Assembly (NCBI GenBank): GCA_021151695.1
Contig: JAGKWU010000008.1
Span: 124,001-188,000, forward strand
Origin: Cellvibrionaceae bacterium
Lineage (GTDB): Bacteria; Pseudomonadota; Gammaproteobacteria; Pseudomonadales; Cellvibrionaceae
Direction: 5' to 3'
Length of the DNA: 64,000 nucleotides
How positions within the stretch are numbered: position 1 is the first letter of the stretch; every line of letters begins with the position of its first letter. The notes under the pieces were generated by a model. The model had not been told where the DNA came from. It was given only the letters and a program-made list of their open reading frames with translations, and ran no database searches. This document shows positions 26,506-35,194 of the stretch, one piece after another. Made by a program: the position numbers and the translations under genes.

Positions 26506-27336
26506 ATGCGCTTACGTTTTAGCAAAATGCACGGCCTCGGCAACGACTTTATCGTCATCGACGGTATCAGCCAGAATGTGCGTTTAACACCGGAAAAAAT
26601 TCGCCAGTTATCCGATCGCCATTTCGGTATCGGTTGCGATCAGCTATTGCTGGTCGAGCATCCCGAAAGCCCCGATGTGGATTTCCGCTATCGCATTTTT
26701 AACTGCGATGGCAGCGAAGTGGAAAACTGCGGCAACGGCGCGCGCTGCTTCGCGGTGTTTGTGCGCGAGCGTCGTCTGACCGGCAAGCGCAAAATCAAGG
26801 TGGAAACTGCCGGTGGCCTGATTGAATTAAATGTGACCGACAAAGGCGAAGTCAGCGTCAACATGGGCGTGCCCCGTCTTGTGCCGCAGGAAATTCCCTT
26901 TGTTGCCGACGCTAAAGCCGCTACTTATCAATTGGATGTTGAAGGCCAGACTTACGAAGTTTCTTCTGTGTCCATGGGCAATCCCCACGCGGTGCTGTTG
27001 GTCGACAATGTGCAAAAAGCACCGGTCGAACACCTCGGCCCACGTATCGAACATCACGCGCGTTTTCCGCAGCGGGTGAACGTTGGTTTTATGCAAAAAA
27101 TTTCCGATAAGGAAATTGATTTGCGCGTATTCGAGCGCAGCGCTGGCGAAACCCTCGCCTGTGGTACAGGTGCTTGCGCCGCTGTAGTTGCAGGTCGTCT
27201 GCGCAATTTGCTGGGCGACACGGTTAAAGTAAATCTACCCGGCGGTAGCCTGCGCATCAGCTGGGCAGGCGAAGGCGAGCCGGTGATTATGACTGGCCCT
27301 GCAACCACCGTTTTCCACGGACAGGTAAATATTTAA
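26506..27336 (+). CDS. dapF: Diaminopimelate epimerase
   Basis: DapF interconverts LL- and meso-diaminopimelate for lysine and peptidoglycan. The 276-residue protein from the ATG at 26506 begins MRLRFSKMHGLGNDF, the standard N-terminus. It carries the two catalytic cysteines in ENCGNGARC (Cys75) and ACGTGAC (Cys219). An upstream in-frame start at 26443 would place the start inside the repeat and is rejected. It follows lysA and precedes DUF484 and xerC, as in Pseudomonas. Confidence 0.97.
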   Translation: MRLRFSKMHGLGNDFIVIDGISQNVRLTPEKIRQLSDRHFGIGCDQLLLVEHPESPDVDFRYRIFNCDGSEVENCGNGARCFAVFVRERRLTGKRKIKVETAGGLIELNVTDKGEVSVNMGVPRLVPQEIPFVADAKAATYQLDVEGQTYEVSSVSMGNPHAVLLVDNVQKAPVEHLGPRIEHHARFPQRVNVGFMQKISDKEIDLRVFERSAGETLACGTGACAAVVAGRLRNLLGDTVKVNLPGGSLRISWAGEGEPVIMTGPATTVFHGQVNI

Positions 27337-27516
27337 TTTACCTGTTTGTATCGCAAAGGTATTGCAAGACAGGACGTGCATGACAGGGAATAGCATGAAA
27401 GGAATTATTGAAGAGAAAGTGTTGTGAGAAAAAACGGCTGCGGCAAAGCTTTTGTCAACAAGAGCAGGCAGCACATAAAAAATACTCGTTCACCGGATTT
27501 ATGAGAAGGCTTTTCA

Positions 27517-28212
27517 ATGACTGATAAAAGAAACCTCACACTGGCCGACCCCCTCGAACCTGAACAAGTTGCCGCGTTCTTGCAGCAAAATCCCCATTTT
27601 TTTGAAGCTTATCCCGATCTGCTTTCCGAGCTGTCATTACCACACGAAAGCGGCGGTGCTGTCTCGCTAGTGGAGCGCCAAATCGCCGTGCTGCGCGAGC
27701 GCAATATGGACATGCGCCACCGCCTGAGCAAACTGCTCGACAATGCGCGCGACAACGACAAGCTCTTCGATAAAACCAAGCGCCTGGTACTCACGCTGCT
27801 GGAAGGGCAGGATCTCGGCGATATAGTGGATGCGCTCTACTACTGCTTCGATAAAGATTTCAACATCCAATACACCAGCCTGTTTTTCTTCGGCAATATC
27901 GACAAAATCCCCAGTAGCCAGGCACACGTAGTGTCCATTGCGCAAGCGCGCGACAGCATTGGCAATATCCTCAAAAGCAATCGCGCCATGTGCGGCACCC
28001 TCGGCCACAAAGAGATGCAATTTATCTTCGGCAAATACGCCGACGAAATCGGCTCGGTTGCCACAGTCCCCCTCGTCCATGGCAACGCCTTCGGCCTGCT
28101 TGCCATAGGCAATCGCGATCCGCATTACTATCGCTCTAGCATGGGCACTTTGTTTTTGGGGTATATCGCCGAAGTGCTGAACCGTATTTTGCCGAAGCAT
28201 TTGCCGCGTTAA
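27517..28212 (+). CDS. DUF484 family protein
   Basis: This 231-residue protein contains the DUF484 opening EQVAAFLQQNPHFFEAYPDLLSEL (quoted in part: VAAFLQQNPHFF), a coiled-coil region around residues 50-85, and a C-terminal GAF-like domain (VATVPLVHGNAFGLLAIGNRD). The biochemical function of the family is not established. It is almost always between dapF and xerC in gammaproteobacteria, as here, so a link to cell-wall growth or chromosome segregation is suspected. The 180-bp gap after dapF shows no gene. Confidence 0.93.
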   Translation: MTDKRNLTLADPLEPEQVAAFLQQNPHFFEAYPDLLSELSLPHESGGAVSLVERQIAVLRERNMDMRHRLSKLLDNARDNDKLFDKTKRLVLTLLEGQDLGDIVDALYYCFDKDFNIQYTSLFFFGNIDKIPSSQAHVVSIAQARDSIGNILKSNRAMCGTLGHKEMQFIFGKYADEIGSVATVPLVHGNAFGLLAIGNRDPHYYRSSMGTLFLGYIAEVLNRILPKHLPR

Positions 28213-28254
28213 TTAAAAATCTTTACTAATAACAATGTCGATTTGAAGGATGTT

Positions 28255-28902
28255 ATGAAACGTCGCGATTCGTTAAAACTATTTGGTGGTTTGCTTGCCA
28301 GCAGCCTGCTTACCGGTTGTGTGTCTGCACCGCATTTAACCAATAAGTTATTTCAAGAAGAAACTTACGAAGAAACGTTCACTAACGTTTACCTTACGAC
28401 GGACGACAAAAAGCTCATAGTGATGACAAAAAAATATCACTACATCTTTGATGTGTCTTACGCATTGTTAGTTGCACTTAAAACCGAACTGCATAGCGCT
28501 ATTAATGGTCTTCTAAGTGATATGCATATTGATGGCGACAACAAAGCCAGCCTCGCGATTGAGCTTAATGTTAAAGCTGACGCAACCGCCATTCAGCGAA
28601 GCCTTGCAGTGGGCGCCGGGTTCAAGCCGCGTTCGGATAGCAATCCTCAGTTGCGCTATAAGCAAGAATTGGCTGGTGTGCGCTATCTTGCGGGTAACTT
28701 CAAGGTGCCTGCCAATGCGCTCTCGCTCAATAAGCCCTATAGCATTAAAGTTCATGCACAGTTAAACCCTGGTCAGAAAGCCGCACGCATGTTGGTTACG
28801 CCTATCACCCTGACGGCGGATGGCGCTATCTTGTTAGGAACGGTGGCAGTTTATGCAGTGATGATTCCGGTTATTTTATTATTTAGTAACTGGGATCATT
28901 AA
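28255..28902 (+). CDS. Lipoprotein of unknown function inserted between DUF484 and xerC
   Basis: This 215-residue protein starts at the ATG at 28255 with AAGGA four nt upstream; an in-frame ATG at 28243 is less likely. The N-terminus MKRRDSLKLFGG has a twin-arginine-like RRDSLKLF followed by a lipobox LLTGC, so export may be by Tat as a lipoprotein. The mature part is soluble and ends with a hydrophobic segment (about residues 185-210), giving a possible second membrane contact. No family is recognised. It interrupts the usual DUF484-xerC pair and its DNA is more AT-rich than its neighbours, suggesting later insertion. Confidence 0.75.
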   Translation: MKRRDSLKLFGGLLASSLLTGCVSAPHLTNKLFQEETYEETFTNVYLTTDDKKLIVMTKKYHYIFDVSYALLVALKTELHSAINGLLSDMHIDGDNKASLAIELNVKADATAIQRSLAVGAGFKPRSDSNPQLRYKQELAGVRYLAGNFKVPANALSLNKPYSIKVHAQLNPGQKAARMLVTPITLTADGAILLGTVAVYAVMIPVILLFSNWDH

Positions 28903-28955
28903 TTTATATCTATTCTTGCCTCCTTAGCGGGGCCGCTAAATATTCGATCAGGCCT

Positions 28956-29867
28956 ATGCACCAAGAACAATTGCTCAACTTTATCGAATACCTTCGCAGT
29001 GAAAAGCGCCTGTCTATTCACACGCAAACCAACTACCAGCGCGACCTCGAAAAATTTATCGGCTGCTGCCAAAAATACTCCCTTGCCGATCTCTCCACTA
29101 TAAAGCCACAACATATTCGCCAGATGGTGGCGCAATTGCATCGTCAGGGCTTGGGTGGAAAGAGCCTGGCGCGCTGGTTGTCGGCGGTGCGCAGTTTTTT
29201 TGAATATGGCATTCGCAATCAATGGGCGGTAAATAATCCCGCGGATGGTATTCAGGCTCCGAAATCCGAGCGCAAATTGCCCAAGGTTCTCGATGTGGAT
29301 CAGGCGGCGCAGTTTGTAGAAATTGAAGGTGATTCTTCGCTTGATGTACGCGACCGGGCGCTGCTGGAATTAATTTATTCTTCGGGTTTGCGTCTCGCTG
29401 AAGTGGTGGGTTTGAATCTGCAAGACATAGACATGCAAGAGGCAATGGTACGTGTGCTGGGTAAAGGCAGTCGCGAGCGCGATGTGCCTGTGGGTTCCCA
29501 AGCCATGGCAGCGCTGCGCGAATGGTTGTCCCAGCGCACATTGATGTTAAAAGATGATACGGAGCGAGCGGTGTTTGTATCCAAGCGCGGCACACGTATT
29601 ACTCATCGCGCTGTGCAAATTCGCATGCAGCAGCACAGCATAAAACAGGGCATGGATACACCCGTGCATCCCCATATGCTGCGCCATTCTTTTGCCAGTC
29701 ATGTGCTGGAGTCCAGCAGCGATTTGCGCCTGGTGCAAGAGATGCTTGGCCACGCCAATATTTCTACCACACAGATTTATACCCATCTGGATTTCCAACA
29801 TCTCGCGAAGGTCTACGATCAGGCGCATCCACGCGCGCAGCGCAAAAAACAGCCGGATAACGAATAG
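28956..29867 (+). CDS. xerC: Site-specific tyrosine recombinase XerC
   Basis: XerC works with XerD at dif to resolve chromosome dimers. The 303-residue protein has the SAM-like N-terminal core-binding domain (residues 1-90). All catalytic residues are visible: R146 in SSGLRLAEV, K170 in LGKGSRERDVP, H240 and R243 in HPHMLRHSF, H266 in LGHANISTT, and the nucleophile Y275 in IYTHLD. The position after dapF and DUF484 is conserved and separates XerC from phage integrases or XerD. Confidence 0.96.
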   Translation: MHQEQLLNFIEYLRSEKRLSIHTQTNYQRDLEKFIGCCQKYSLADLSTIKPQHIRQMVAQLHRQGLGGKSLARWLSAVRSFFEYGIRNQWAVNNPADGIQAPKSERKLPKVLDVDQAAQFVEIEGDSSLDVRDRALLELIYSSGLRLAEVVGLNLQDIDMQEAMVRVLGKGSRERDVPVGSQAMAALREWLSQRTLMLKDDTERAVFVSKRGTRITHRAVQIRMQQHSIKQGMDTPVHPHMLRHSFASHVLESSSDLRLVQEMLGHANISTTQIYTHLDFQHLAKVYDQAHPRAQRKKQPDNE

Positions 29868-29947
29868 CTCAGATTGCGTCGCACATGCCGCCCTGCGTGC
29901 CATCTGTGGTAAATTGCACGCATCTTTTTTCAGGTTTGTGTGTGCTT

Positions 29948-31258
29948 ATGTCCTTTTTTCCCGTTAGCCATAACAACAGCCAATCTGCCGTGTCTGTGCC
30001 TTCCGAGCCAAGTGCGGGCACTGGGTTGCGTATTGCGCTGCTGGGCTATCGCAGTCATCCTCACGTAGGCGGACAGGGAATTTACCTGCACTATTTGAGT
30101 AAGGCGTTGGTGGAGCAAGGTCACAGTGTGGACGTTATTTCTGGCCCGCCTTATCCCGAACTGAATTCGCGTGTTGGCTTGATTCAAATTCCCAGCCTGG
30201 ATTTATACGCGCACCCCAATCCCACACGCGCATTGCGATTTAAACACTTGCTGTCATTTGCGGATTTTTACGAATGGTGGAGTAAATTGAGTGGCGGCTT
30301 TGGCGAGCCCTATTGTTTTGGTCGCCGTTTAGTAAGTTATTTTAAAAAGCACAAGCCGGCGTACGACATAGTGCACGACAACCAAAGTCTCTGTTACGGT
30401 TTGCTGGATTTGCAAAAGCTGGGCTATTGCGTGCTGGCTACCGTGCATCATCCCATTACGCGTGATCGCGATCTTGCATTGGATGCTGCAACCTCAAAAG
30501 GCCATCGCTGGCTGATCAATCGTTGGTACGGCTTTTTAACCATGCAAGAGCTGGTGGTGCAGCAGCTCGCGCATGTGATTACGGTTTCCAGGCAATCGCG
30601 CCTCGATATAGTAGATGCATTCAAGCGTCCCGAATCCAATATTCATATCATTCCCAACGGTATAGATACCGATATTTTCAAGCCACTACCCCATGTGCAT
30701 CGCCAGCACTGGCGAATTATTACGACGGCTTCATCCGATCAGCCCATTAAAGGTTTAAGTATTTTATTAAATGCACTGGCAGCATTGCGCGAGCAATTTC
30801 CGCATGTGCAATTGGTTGTAGTGGGAAAATTAAAAGAAGGCGGCAGCACTGAAGCTGAGTTAAAAAAATTACAGCTGGAAACGGCAGTGCAATTTATCTC
30901 CGGTATAAGTACTGAGCAATTGGTGCAGGAATATGCGCAGGCAAGCTTTGCCGTTGTACCTTCGCTTTACGAAGGTTTTGGTTTGCCCGCCGGCGAAGCC
31001 CTGGCTTGTGGTGTGCCGCTGATTTGCAGCGACGGTGGCGCATTGCCAGAAGTGGTTGGCAATGCCGCCTATAACGTTAAAGCGGGCGATGTGGATGCGC
31101 TGGCGAAAGCCATGGCGGAATTGCTGAGCAGTGATGAGTTGCGCAAACAATTAAGTGTTGCCGGTCGCTTGCACAGTTTGCAGCATTTGTCCTGGCAAGT
31201 TGTTGCGGAGCAATTGACGGCTCATTATCAAACCCTGATTGCCGGGCGGAACCCATAA
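29948..31258 (+). CDS. Family 4 glycosyltransferase
   Basis: This 436-residue GT-B enzyme from the ATG at 29948 has the N-terminal glycine motif HPHVGGQGIY. The C-terminal EX7E motif lies in SLYEGFGLPAGEALACG, with LPEVVG after it. It would transfer a sugar from a nucleotide donor to a lipid or glycan in the cytoplasm. Its stop is followed directly by the GTG of a methyltransferase and then an alpha-toroid protein, so three genes form an operon. The combination resembles a small glycolipid- or terpenoid-decorating cassette, but the product is unknown. Confidence 0.88.
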   Translation: MSFFPVSHNNSQSAVSVPSEPSAGTGLRIALLGYRSHPHVGGQGIYLHYLSKALVEQGHSVDVISGPPYPELNSRVGLIQIPSLDLYAHPNPTRALRFKHLLSFADFYEWWSKLSGGFGEPYCFGRRLVSYFKKHKPAYDIVHDNQSLCYGLLDLQKLGYCVLATVHHPITRDRDLALDAATSKGHRWLINRWYGFLTMQELVVQQLAHVITVSRQSRLDIVDAFKRPESNIHIIPNGIDTDIFKPLPHVHRQHWRIITTASSDQPIKGLSILLNALAALREQFPHVQLVVVGKLKEGGSTEAELKKLQLETAVQFISGISTEQLVQEYAQASFAVVPSLYEGFGLPAGEALACGVPLICSDGGALPEVVGNAAYNVKAGDVDALAKAMAELLSSDELRKQLSVAGRLHSLQHLSWQVVAEQLTAHYQTLIAGRNP

Positions 31259-31966
31259 GTGCTGACGATCAATTACCAGCTGTTGGAATTCGCCGACGGC
31301 GATGTGCTACTCGATATTGGGTGCGGTGAAGGTCGTCATGTTATCCACGCTTGCCTTGAACATAATATTATCGGCATAGGTGTGGATATGTCGGCGCGCG
31401 ATCTTAATACAGCGCGTGAGCGCTTTCTGCCCTTTGCAAATTACAACGGGAAAAGTCAATTTGTGCTGCAATGCGGCGATGCGACGCGCTTGCCCTTCGC
31501 CGATAAGTCTATCGATAAAATTATTTGCAGCGAAGTGTTGGAGCATATTGAAGACTATCAAACGGTGCTCGCTGAAATAAAGCGCGTGTTAAAACCTGGT
31601 GGCTTGCTTGCCATTTCAGTGCCGCGCGCCTGGCCGGAAAAAATCTGCTGGCGCTTGTGTGCTGCCTACCATCAAGTGGAAGGCGGCCATATACGTATTT
31701 TTGATAGCAAACAATTAAAGCGGGAAATCCAGGCGTTGGATTTTGACTTCACCCATCGCTACTGGGCGCACGCACTGCATTCACCCTTTTGGTGGTTGAA
31801 ATGCTTGTGGTGGAAGAGACAAGAAAATTCGCGCCTCATAAAATTCTATCACCGGTTGCTGGTGTGGGATTTAATGGAGAAGCCCTGGCTTACCCAAACA
31901 TTGGAAAAATTACTCAATCCTGTGTTGGGTAAAAGTGTAGTGATGCATTTTCGCAATTCAGATTAA
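31259..31966 (+). CDS. Class I SAM-dependent methyltransferase
   Basis: This 235-residue protein has motif I LLDIGCGEGRHV, acidic GVDMSARD, and the post-motif SEVLEHIEDYQ and RVLKPGGLLAISVPR stretches of the Methyltransf_11 group. The GTG start follows the TAA of the glycosyltransferase without any gap. Its C-terminal 60 residues are basic and aromatic, suggesting membrane or lipid contact. It probably methylates the product or precursor of the neighbouring glycosyltransferase; that is inference. Confidence 0.85.
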   Translation: MLTINYQLLEFADGDVLLDIGCGEGRHVIHACLEHNIIGIGVDMSARDLNTARERFLPFANYNGKSQFVLQCGDATRLPFADKSIDKIICSEVLEHIEDYQTVLAEIKRVLKPGGLLAISVPRAWPEKICWRLCAAYHQVEGGHIRIFDSKQLKREIQALDFDFTHRYWAHALHSPFWWLKCLWWKRQENSRLIKFYHRLLVWDLMEKPWLTQTLEKLLNPVLGKSVVMHFRNSD

Positions 31967-32010
31967 CGACAAAGATCGGCGATATTGTGTGGCGCTGGCG
32001 GAAAGAATTT

Positions 32011-33072
32011 ATGAAAAACCTGCTGTTATCCAAAGGATTTTTTCCCGAGAGCCTATTGCGGCCCACGGCTAATTATATTTTGCAAACCCAATTGCCCAAC
32101 GGCTGTATTCCCTGGTTTAAAGATGGTAAGGCTGATCCTTGGGATCATATTGAAGCAGCCATGGGCTTAACCATCGCTGGTGAATATGCCGCGGCGCGCC
32201 ATGCCTATGCGTGGCTGGTGAGCAAACAATTGGATGATGGCAGCTGGTGGGCAAATTATTTGGGTAATGAGCCTGTTGATAAAGATCATCGCGAAACCAA
32301 CTTCATTGCCTATGTAGCGACGGGCGTCTGGCATTATTTTTTAGTGACAGAAGACTACAGTTTTTTGCGCGAATATTTTCCCGCCGTTAAGCGTGCGATA
32401 GATTTTGTATTACGCTATCAGTCTCCCTCAGGAGAGATCTACTGGGCGGTTGCACAAGATGGTGGCGCTAAAAAAGATGCGCTGGTTACCGCCTGCTCCT
32501 CAATTTACAAAAGCCTGCAGTGCGCCATTTTATGCGCGCGCGAACTCAATCTTCCCCATGGAGATTGGCTGCAATCCTATACGCGTTTGGGTAATACGCT
32601 ACGCAATCATCCCGAATGTTTTGATCGCACCTGGGAACCCAAAACCCGCTTCTCTATGGATTGGTTTTATCCGGTAATGACTGGTGTAACCCAAGGGTAT
32701 GCCGCAAAACAACGGCTGGAATCCCGCTGGAACACTTTCGTCGAACCAGAGATTGGTTGTCGCTGCGTAAGCGATGAGCCCTGGGTAACCGTCGCCGAGT
32801 CCTGCGAACTCACTCTCTCTCTACTCGCCGCCGACGAACACGCAAAAGCGCTGAGCTTATTTAGTTGGCTACACCAATTTATGGATGATGACGGTGGCTA
32901 CTGGACTGGCTACAACTTTCGCGATCAGGTGATTTGGCCAAGAGAAAAAACCACATGGACAGCGGGTGTGATATTACTGGCTGCTGATGCGTTAACACAG
33001 CATAGCAAGGCGGCGAATTTATTTACTGTGCATGCAGAGTTGGTTGAGTGGTCGGAGCAAGTTGAGGCTTGA
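32011..33072 (+). CDS. Alpha-alpha toroid protein (prenyltransferase/cyclase-like)
   Basis: This 353-residue protein starts at the ATG at 32011 with GGAAAG upstream; a GTG at 31987 is in frame. Repeated aromatic motifs of the type QLPNGCIPWF, QLDDGSWWANY, SPSGEIYWA and DDDGGYWTGY match the QW-like repeats of the alpha/alpha-toroid superfamily, which covers squalene cyclases, prenyltransferases and GH-like toroids. The DxDD motif of class II cyclases is not seen. It is the last gene of the glycosyltransferase-methyltransferase operon, so a glycan- or lipid-modifying role is plausible but unproven. Confidence 0.75.
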   Translation: MKNLLLSKGFFPESLLRPTANYILQTQLPNGCIPWFKDGKADPWDHIEAAMGLTIAGEYAAARHAYAWLVSKQLDDGSWWANYLGNEPVDKDHRETNFIAYVATGVWHYFLVTEDYSFLREYFPAVKRAIDFVLRYQSPSGEIYWAVAQDGGAKKDALVTACSSIYKSLQCAILCARELNLPHGDWLQSYTRLGNTLRNHPECFDRTWEPKTRFSMDWFYPVMTGVTQGYAAKQRLESRWNTFVEPEIGCRCVSDEPWVTVAESCELTLSLLAADEHAKALSLFSWLHQFMDDDGGYWTGYNFRDQVIWPREKTTWTAGVILLAADALTQHSKAANLFTVHAELVEWSEQVEA

Positions 33073-33125
33073 TGTGGGTTGGGTCACGTAGGCAGTAATG
33101 CTCACGGATTGGTGAGACATAAATC

Positions 33126-33158
33126 AAGAGCTGGATCCCCGCTGCGCGAGGATGACGG
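33126..33158 (+). repeat. Palindromic repeat copy A
   Basis: This 33-bp unit begins AAGAGCTGGATCCCCGC and ends GATGACGG. Copy B at 33247-33279 is its exact reverse complement, so A and B could form a 33-bp stem around 88 nt of non-coding DNA. Confidence 0.85.
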
Positions 33159-33246
33159 GTAAGGGGGATTTTCGTAACAGAAAATGCCAAGCTCTTAATG
33201 ATATTGACAGGAATTATTATTTCAAACCATAAGATAAACTATCCGG

Positions 33247-33279
33247 CCGTCATCCTCGCGCAGCGGGGATCCAGCTCTT
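33247..33279 (-). repeat. Palindromic repeat copy B
   Basis: It is the exact reverse complement of copy A, ending 4 nt before the GIY-YIG gene stop. Together with copy C it brackets the GIY-YIG gene in inverted orientation. Confidence 0.85.
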
Positions 33280-33283
33280 GCCC

Positions 33284-33574
33284 TTATCCTCGGATGTTTT
33301 CAAACAAATCCCACCATTCACGATTACTGCTTTCAATCAAACAAACCTTTTGTGCCCTACCTAACTTTTTTAATGTCTTTTCACGAGCAATTGCTTCCAG
33401 CATAGTTTCGTGCAGCTCATAGTAAACAAGCCGGTCAACCCTATAAGATTTAGTAAAGCCCTCAATGATATGATTTTTATGCTGCCAAACTCGCTGAGGT
33501 AAGTTGCTGGTTACACCTATATAAAGTGTCCCATTGATTTTGCTGGCTAGAATGTATACGGCTGGTTGTTTCAT
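33284..33574 (-). CDS. GIY-YIG domain protein
   Basis: This 96-residue single-domain protein starts at the ATG at 33574, preceded by AAGGA. The family signature is PAVYILASKINGTLYIGVTS, with the GIY and YIG strands and conserved Arg in LPQRVWQHK, and the Glu-containing YYELHETMLEAIAREKTLK region. Such small YhbQ-like proteins are putative nucleases of unclear role. The upstream in-frame extension to 33745 runs through the palindromic repeat and is rejected. The gene sits tightly between inverted repeat copies B and C, which is unusual enough to suggest a functional link. Confidence 0.88.
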   Translation of the reverse strand: MKQPAVYILASKINGTLYIGVTSNLPQRVWQHKNHIIEGFTKSYRVDRLVYYELHETMLEAIAREKTLKKLGRAQKVCLIESSNREWWDLFENIRG

Positions 33575-33619
33575 AAAGTCCTTTTTGTAAGTTGCTCCCC
33601 TGTTGGTAGTTATAAAATC

Positions 33620-33652
33620 AAGAGCTGGATCCCCGCTACGCGAGGATGACGG
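33620..33652 (+). repeat. Palindromic repeat copy C
   Basis: The 33-bp unit matches copy A with one substitution (GCTACGCG instead of GCTGCGCG) and lies 45 nt upstream of the GIY-YIG start codon. Confidence 0.85.
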
Positions 33653-33739
33653 TTGGGGAGAGCATACTGTATTTAAAATAAGTGATCTTGTCGGGTTAGC
33701 TAAATGCTGGAGTTTCCTGCCGCGAAAACCTCTCTTACT

Positions 33740-33785
33740 CGTCATTCTCAGCTAGGCGCCCCCACGTAGCGGGGGCCAGGTCTTA
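33740..33785 (-). repeat. Diverged palindromic repeat copy D
   Basis: This is a degenerate copy in the orientation of B (GTCATTCTC...GGGGGCCAGGTCTT) with an internal CGCCCCC / GGGGGCC palindrome. It lies between the GIY-YIG and NucS-like genes. Confidence 0.6.
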
Positions 33786-33815
33786 TATTTGAGATTGAGT
33801 AATAAAATGCCTTTC

Positions 33816-34586
33816 TTAGAGACCAACTGTCTTTAATGAAAACCTAAGTTCGTATTCCATGACTGAAACTGAGGGGGTTTGGGTGATTGCATATTTCAGT
33901 TTTTTGGGTATTTCGGAAGCAATTATAATTCCTGTTACGGACTTTCCGTTTGCCAGGTGCTTTTCAACCCATCCCATGTATCGCAATATTTGTCCTAAAG
34001 CAGCATCGGCTCCTCTTCCAAGCTTTAATTCAAGAACGACAAAATTTCCACTAGAATCAATTGCAAGGATATCTATCGGGCCTACATCTGTTTGATATTC
34101 AATTCCGTCACGGTTCTCCTCACTATAAAGTGATAGTCGATTGTCATTGCTGACAGAGTGTAAATTTTTGGCTAGGTAATCTCTTAAGTGGCTTTCGAGG
34201 GCAAATAGGGAGGAATCACTATCAGGAGTGCATTCTACGTATGCCTCATCAATATTTTCATCCTCCTTGAGGCGGACGGAAAGCTGCCCATCAATGTTTT
34301 CTCGGATTTCCCATAGTCCATGTATCAAAGGATCATGACGTACCACCTTTCCTCTGCCTACGCTAAATAGAAAATCATGAGAGCCATTGCTAGTTCTAGG
34401 TTTCTTATTTTCTTGGTAATGTATTCTCGACGGAGAGTTAACTGTACAAGAAGTAATGGCGCAGTTAATTGATGTAGTGTTTGCGTCAGGTTTTCTCTCA
34501 AGAATCCAATTTCTTATTTCCATGTTGGACATTTCTCGATTTATTTCGAGTGATGCTTCTCTAACCATTTCCCAGATTGTAGCCAC
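33816..34586 (-). CDS. NucS-like PD-(D/E)XK nuclease with N-terminal HTH-like domain
   Basis: This 256-residue protein starts at a GTG at 34586, chosen because GGGAGG stands 6 nt upstream; a longer in-frame reading to 34619 lacks a site. Residues about 1-55 form a helical domain (MVREASLEINREMSNMEIR) like those fused to accessory nucleases and restriction enzymes. Residues about 140-256 carry the nuclease core YQTDVGPIDILAID followed by FVVLELKLGRG, with Asp, Glu and Lys in PD-(D/E)XK spacing, and LGQILRYMGWV as in DUF91/NucS endonucleases. It is probably a solitary defence or repair nuclease. Its DNA is AT-rich, suggesting transfer. Confidence 0.82.
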   Translation of the reverse strand: MATIWEMVREASLEINREMSNMEIRNWILERKPDANTTSINCAITSCTVNSPSRIHYQENKKPRTSNGSHDFLFSVGRGKVVRHDPLIHGLWEIRENIDGQLSVRLKEDENIDEAYVECTPDSDSSLFALESHLRDYLAKNLHSVSNDNRLSLYSEENRDGIEYQTDVGPIDILAIDSSGNFVVLELKLGRGADAALGQILRYMGWVEKHLANGKSVTGIIIASEIPKKLKYAITQTPSVSVMEYELRFSLKTVGL

Positions 34587-34628
34587 AATTAGCCTCCCAA
34601 AATATAATGTTAAAAACACCTATAATCC

Positions 34629-35090
34629 TCAATCCTCCGTAAACAACCTCCTGGTAAACCCCACCACCAACGGCTTCCCCTCACCCTCCGGTGTCACTTT
34701 AATCTCAAACTTATAATCTTCCTCATTGGTATGGCGAAACTCGCCCAAGTAATAAGTCGCATCGGGTTCTTTGATTTCGGTGAATTTTAGTTCTTTGCGT
34801 TGTTGTAATAGGTTTGTGGCTGCGCCGGTGATGTGGGCGGGAAGGCCGAGGCTGGTTTTGTCGGCGTCGGTTTTGGTGAGGCTGATGTTGATGTAGGCGA
34901 TATCGCGTGAGCGAGTTAGTTTGTAGATTTTGGCCACTTCAGCGGGTATGGATTTGCTGTTTACGACATTGTAGTGAACTGTGTAAGCACCAAATTTTTG
35001 TGAGGTCTGGATTTCTTTGGGTTGATCTATTTGGGCGTGGGCAATCACCGGGGTGCATGCCAGGGCGATGGCAAGGATCAGGTTTTTCAT
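34629..35090 (-). CDS. DUF4426 periplasmic protein
   Basis: This 153-residue exported protein has a signal peptide (cleavage near AHAQ) and the DUF4426 pattern: QKFGAYTVHYNVVNS near the start and DIAYINISLTK in the middle. The start is the ATG at 35090 with GAGG upstream. In Pseudomonas this gene directly follows metX-metW. Here three paralogous genes have intervened, so the conserved block is split. Function is unknown. Confidence 0.85.
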   Translation of the reverse strand: MKNLILAIALACTPVIAHAQIDQPKEIQTSQKFGAYTVHYNVVNSKSIPAEVAKIYKLTRSRDIAYINISLTKTDADKTSLGLPAHITGAATNLLQQRKELKFTEIKEPDATYYLGEFRHTNEEDYKFEIKVTPEGEGKPLVVGFTRRLFTED

Positions 35091-35194
35091 AGGGGCCTCT
35101 TTCGGGATCTTTACATAACTAAAGGTTTGCATAACAGGTTAGCAGCATCTGCCGGCCATGTCTTGTCGGGAGCTGCATGGCTTTATGGTGCAAT

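Noticed and set aside
33575..33745. N-terminal extension of the GIY-YIG gene
   Set aside because: It reads through palindromic repeat copy C; the ATG at 33574 has AAGGA upstream and starts the domain properly.
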